This document shows positions 41,568-44,860 of a stretch of 44,860 nt of DNA, in pieces; the stretch's first letter is position 1; every line of letters begins with the position of its first letter. The stretch spans positions 1-44,860 of the forward strand of contig JAUNDV010000020.1 of NCBI GenBank assembly GCA_030525875.1, written 5' to 3'. This DNA is from Eubacteriales bacterium (GTDB taxonomy: Bacteria > Bacillota > Clostridia > Lachnospirales > Lachnospiraceae). A program made the position numbers and the translations under genes. The notes beneath the pieces were generated by a model. That model saw only the letters and a list, made by a program, of their open reading frames with translations, had not been told where the DNA came from and searched no databases.

Positions 41568-43964
41568 ATGGATAAGTACGAATTTAATATAAAAGTAGAT
41601 CAGATAAAGAAGCGTGTAAATGAAGGTGATTATAGAACAGCTATGAAAATAGCTGATTCTATAGACTGGACAAGAGTACGTAATACTAATCTGCTTAGTA
41701 TGATAGCAGATATATACGAAAAGAATGGAGAAATACAGGAAGCAAAAGATAAATTGCTTCTTGCTTTTGAACGCGCACCAAAAGGAAAGAGATTATTATA
41801 TAAGCTTACAGAGCTGTCAGTAAAATCGGGAGATCTGGAAGAAGCTCAGGAATTTTATAATGAATTCAGAGAGATGGCTCCAGATGACACAAGATCATTA
41901 TTATTACAATATATTATTCTTTCTGCGATGCATGCACCTATTGATCAGAGAATACAGGTTTTAGAAGCATTTAATTCGCTTGAACCAGATGATAAGTGGT
42001 TATACGAGCTTGCAGTAAATTACGATTTGAACGGGGATTCCAAGGGCTGTATAAGAGCATGTGACAGACTTACCGTTCTTTTTGGAGCAGGTAAATATTC
42101 AGAAAAAGCAATGAAGCTTAAGCAGAAATATACAGGGCTTTCAGAATATCAGAGAACTCTTGTTGAAGAAAGAGAAGAAGGTTCTAATGTTAAGATAGAA
42201 CTTCCAGAAGATTCAATAGGAAGACTTGCCGATGAAGCAGACAGATTAGAAAGACAGAATTCAGAAAAGCTTAGTCAAAGACCAATAGTTTCTTTAGAAA
42301 ATGCAGAAAATAGAAAAGAAAATGTTGGTTATGAAAAATCCAAGGTGATAAGATATGAAAATGAAGACTCAGTTTTTGAGGCTTATTTAAGAGATCATCA
42401 GCTGGATGGATTTTCGCTTGAAGAAACTAAGATAAATTACAAGGAAGTAATGCCTGATAAGGACATAAGCTACGAAGAAACTCCTGTAAGCGATGGCCTT
42501 TCAAAGCTTATTTCAGAAGATATTATAGGTGCTGGAAATCCTGCATCAGAAGAAAATATTTTCAATGACAGTACCAGAGTTCTGGATGATGAGTGCATTG
42601 AAAAATTAAGAAGTGTAATAATAAAAGATAACAAACTCGTAAACAGACCTGAAATAAGAGAAGTGAACGAGAAAACGGAGATTTTGTCAGAGGATAAAGC
42701 TTTATCAGAGGCTAAGTCTGACGATTCTGCACTTCAGGAAGAAGAAACTGAGACTATTTCTGAAAATGCTATCAATACAGAAAAAAAGGCTGTGCCTTTA
42801 ACTGTTCAGGCTGGCTCAGAAGCTGTAGAAGTGGCAGATGCAAATAAATCAGAGATGGGTGAAGCAGATATAAATAATTCCAATGTTGTTGATGCAGCTG
42901 AAAATGGAGAAGAAATTGCGCATCAGAAGCCTAAGCTTCAGGCCAGAACAACATTTACATCAGGAAAAGAAGCTAAGGAAGAAGTACCTGTCAAAAAACA
43001 TGATTATGTACCAAAGTACCATATGATTATTGAGACAGAAAGTCTTAGTGAAGGTCTTGAGGTTGCAATTGATGAACTTAAATATATTCACAAGGAACAG
43101 GGAATAAACCATCCTGCAGCAAAGACAACAGCAGAAAAGCTTAATGCAAGAGGCCTTTCCAGAAATTCACTAGAGAAGATTAAAGGAAAAGACTTTATAG
43201 TTGTAGGTGCTGGAAGTCTAAAGGAAGAAATAATAGAACAAATCTACCAGCTTATACAGATGGATAGATCTGGAATGATAATTACTCTTGTGGATGTTCC
43301 AGAGGGGCTTGACAGACTTGAGAAGATAAAACCCGAAATATTTGAGCTTTGTGATTTGGTAACAGATTTTGAAGATGAATATAGAGAAGATGAAAATGAA
43401 GAACTTCAGGAAATAGAACCAAAGGTAGAGCGGGAAGTAGAGATAAAAGAGGAATTAAAGGAAAAACCAAAGAAAGAGTCTAAATCCGAAAAAAAATCTG
43501 CAAAAACAGAATATCAGAGGGTAGAACTGGATGATTCTTCAGAATATGATAATAATATAGAATACAATAACGAAGAAGAATATGAAGAAGAGTTAAGAGA
43601 AAAGCCTAAGACAAGGGGTAATGCCCAGGTAAAGAACGACAAACAGAATAATGTGCACCCAAATATACCTGAAAGCTATACAGAAGAAATGGATATAGAT
43701 GATTTTGCACAGTATTGCTGTCAGTATGCTGATATGGTAGAATGCAGTATTACCGGAAAGAGTATGCTTGCTTTGTATGAAAGAATAGAACTTATGGAGG
43801 AAGATAATATACCTCTTAATAAGCAAACTGCAGAGGATTTGATTGAAGAAGCCGCAGACAGAGCAGAAAAACCACCTATCGGAAAGAGACTCAAGAATCT
43901 TTTCCAATCAAAATATGATAAAAATGGTTTACTCATTTTAAAGGAAGATGATTTTATTTATTAA
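41568..43964 (+). CDS. Large TPR protein with alpha/beta domain, function unknown
   Basis: The protein has 798 residues. Residues 1-195 form tetratricopeptide-like helical repeats (NGEIQEAKDKLLLAFERAP type). Residues 195-475 are an acidic, low-complexity linker. Residues 480-605 look like an alpha/beta domain with strand IVVGAGSL and strand GMIITLVDVPEGLD, with an arrangement like an AAA/P-loop protein but lacking a Walker A lysine loop. Residues 615-690 are Glu/Lys-rich, and 705-798 a compact C-terminal domain (SITGKSMLALYERIE). No signal peptide is seen. AAGGAGATATC precedes the start. I recall homologues near recR in Lachnospiraceae. Not verified. Confidence 0.8.
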   Translation: MDKYEFNIKVDQIKKRVNEGDYRTAMKIADSIDWTRVRNTNLLSMIADIYEKNGEIQEAKDKLLLAFERAPKGKRLLYKLTELSVKSGDLEEAQEFYNEFREMAPDDTRSLLLQYIILSAMHAPIDQRIQVLEAFNSLEPDDKWLYELAVNYDLNGDSKGCIRACDRLTVLFGAGKYSEKAMKLKQKYTGLSEYQRTLVEEREEGSNVKIELPEDSIGRLADEADRLERQNSEKLSQRPIVSLENAENRKENVGYEKSKVIRYENEDSVFEAYLRDHQLDGFSLEETKINYKEVMPDKDISYEETPVSDGLSKLISEDIIGAGNPASEENIFNDSTRVLDDECIEKLRSVIIKDNKLVNRPEIREVNEKTEILSEDKALSEAKSDDSALQEEETETISENAINTEKKAVPLTVQAGSEAVEVADANKSEMGEADINNSNVVDAAENGEEIAHQKPKLQARTTFTSGKEAKEEVPVKKHDYVPKYHMIIETESLSEGLEVAIDELKYIHKEQGINHPAAKTTAEKLNARGLSRNSLEKIKGKDFIVVGAGSLKEEIIEQIYQLIQMDRSGMIITLVDVPEGLDRLEKIKPEIFELCDLVTDFEDEYREDENEELQEIEPKVEREVEIKEELKEKPKKESKSEKKSAKTEYQRVELDDSSEYDNNIEYNNEEEYEEELREKPKTRGNAQVKNDKQNNVHPNIPESYTEEMDIDDFAQYCCQYADMVECSITGKSMLALYERIELMEEDNIPLNKQTAEDLIEEAADRAEKPPIGKRLKNLFQSKYDKNGLLILKEDDFIY

Positions 43965-43977
43965 TTTTTAGAAGGAA

Positions 43978-44004
43978 CCGCCCTAAAGCAAGTCTTTGGG
44001 GCGG
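43978..44004 (+). terminator. Hairpin between the TPR gene and cvpA-like gene
   Basis: CCGCCCTAAAG (43978-43988) and CTTTGGGGCGG (43994-44004) form an 11-bp stem with one T-G pair and a 5-base loop. It is GC-rich but lacks a T-run, so it may act as partial terminator or mRNA-processing hairpin. Confidence 0.5.
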
Positions 44005-44017
44005 ATTTGATTATTAA

Positions 44018-44662
44018 ATGGAAATATTGAATTTTATTAAAGGAAAAGAAATGCTTATATTTACTGTTATATTTATGACAGCACTTACGCTTTATGGACA
44101 TAGAAAGGGACTTATCCATATGGCTGTATCTATAGGCAGCCTTATTATGACATTTATACTTGTAGATGGTATTTTACCATATGCAGAAAAAATAATTATG
44201 AAAAGCTCCTTTATACGTGAAATGATGGAGGGGTGGAATGAAAATCTGAGTAGTAAATTAGGAGAGATAGAATATTCCCCTCTATATGAACTGTTAGGGC
44301 TTGAAGAGTTGTGTGAAAGAACAGGGGAAGTCCTTTTTGAGGCTTTAGTAAAAGGAATAAGCTTTCTCTTTTTATTCATATTGATATTTCTTATTATAAG
44401 AATAGTAGCAGCAATACTTAATATCTTCGCAAAGCTGCCTATCATATATGGCTTAAATCAATTAGGCGGAGCTGCAATAGGTTTTATAGAGGCTATTTTT
44501 GTTATATGGATAATAATGGTATTTGTCAGCTTCTTTCCAGGTGGAGAATTATGTGGACAAATAATGAAACAAATTTACACATCCGATTTTTTACTTTATA
44601 TATATAAAAATAATATCATAATGAGAATTTTAACTGGTGTGTTAAGTCTCGCTGTTTTTTGA
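44018..44662 (+). CDS. CvpA-family membrane protein
   Basis: The 214-residue protein has about four hydrophobic helices (around residues 11-29, 34-50, 110-138, 145-172). The YGHRKGLI turn after the first helix and GLNQLGGAAIGFIEA near the end are typical of CvpA/colicin V production proteins. The function of this family is not settled. No clear ribosome binding site is seen. It is the last gene in the window. Confidence 0.8.
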   Translation: MEILNFIKGKEMLIFTVIFMTALTLYGHRKGLIHMAVSIGSLIMTFILVDGILPYAEKIIMKSSFIREMMEGWNENLSSKLGEIEYSPLYELLGLEELCERTGEVLFEALVKGISFLFLFILIFLIIRIVAAILNIFAKLPIIYGLNQLGGAAIGFIEAIFVIWIIMVFVSFFPGGELCGQIMKQIYTSDFLLYIYKNNIIMRILTGVLSLAVF

Positions 44663-44759
44663 AATAAAAAGCATGCGGAGGAAAAACTCATTTTCATTAA
44701 ATGTATGGTTACAAAGATACAAAGCACGAAAAGGCAGAAATGTTGAAATGAACTTTTCA

Positions 44760-44822
44760 ATTTACGAAAAATTGAAAAAAATAAAAAAAGAGCTTGACGG
44801 GAGATAAAAAAGCATATATAAT
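44760..44822 (+). promoter_or_regulatory. Very strong stable-RNA promoter with UP-like element
   Basis: TTGACG (44794-44799) and TATAAT (44817-44822) have an optimal 17-nt spacer. An A-tract-rich segment (44766-44791) sits just upstream like an UP element. No start codon with a ribosome binding site follows within the remaining 38 nt. I infer an rRNA or other stable RNA operon starting off the right edge. Confidence 0.6.
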
Positions 44823-44860
44823 ACGAACCACTGCGACAGAAACAGCCAGTAAAACAGCTT

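Noticed and set aside
44673-44807. 44-residue basic reading frame between the cvpA-like gene and the right-edge promoter
   Set aside because: No ribosome binding site upstream, runs over the -35 region of the strong promoter, and has no recognisable features. Probably chance in A-rich sequence.

Overview
The window is a low-GC Firmicute chromosome segment, most probably from a member of the Lachnospiraceae (genus not determined). The grounds are: AT-rich codon use with AGA/ATA-rich coding; strong AGGAGG-type ribosome binding sites; a streptococcal/clostridial-style fab-acc cluster that uses FabK; a large SRP RNA with an Alu domain; a DUF4358-MBOAT-DHHW surface cassette; and a lobe-permuted PstS of a kind I associate with this family. 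No insertion sequence, phage, CRISPR array or conjugative module was seen. Almost everything is chromosomal housekeeping, and nearly all genes point to the + strand. The exceptions are ribU and tadA.

Layout. 1-720: six tRNA genes (Asp, Tyr, Val, fMet, Lys, Phe) ending in an intrinsic terminator. 743-10577: a membrane-anchored protein, a guanylate-kinase-like protein, holB, ricT, trmN6, galM, proC, rsmI, an AlkD-like repair protein, a VOC protein and ansA. 10587-11420: convergent terminator, ribU on the - strand, its terminator-type FMN riboswitch and its promoter. 11510-21647: the type II fatty-acid synthesis cluster fabH-acpP-fabK-fabD-fabG-fabF-accB-fabZ-accC-accDA plus a FabT-like MarR gene. 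The cluster starts at a near-consensus promoter followed by three 16-bp tandem operator-like repeats. 21683-27329: a GerMN-like lipoprotein, metG, a TraX-family membrane protein, lysA and tatD. 27366-31595: the phosphate uptake operon pstS-pstC-pstA-pstB-phoU. 31601-31964: SRP RNA with its own promoter and terminator. 32086-32940: ksgA. 32981-36135: DUF4358 lipoprotein, MBOAT acyltransferase and DHHW protein. 36172-36687: tadA on the - strand. 36785-38754: nagB and pfkA. 38779-41481: dnaX-ebfC-recR. 41568-44662: a large TPR protein and a CvpA-like membrane protein. The right edge holds a very strong promoter that probably drives a stable-RNA (rRNA) operon starting just outside.

How the genes work together. 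holB, ricT, trmN6, rsmI, metG, tatD, ksgA, tadA, SRP RNA, dnaX, ebfC and recR are all found in the oriC-proximal region of Bacillus subtilis. Here they are in broken and shuffled order, with metabolic modules inserted between them. The fab-acc cluster contains nearly every step from acetyl-CoA to acyl-ACP, with its probable repressor. nagB and pfkA turn glucosamine-6-P into fructose-1,6-bisphosphate. The pst genes encode high-affinity phosphate import.

The most unusual items are the PstS protein with its two lobes in swapped order, the AccD-AccA fusion, the tandem operator array at the fab promoter with a look-alike site at the nagB promoter, a 29-nt perfect palindrome upstream of metG, and the uncharacterised 798-residue TPR protein. 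I did not find a convincing wholly new multi-gene system.
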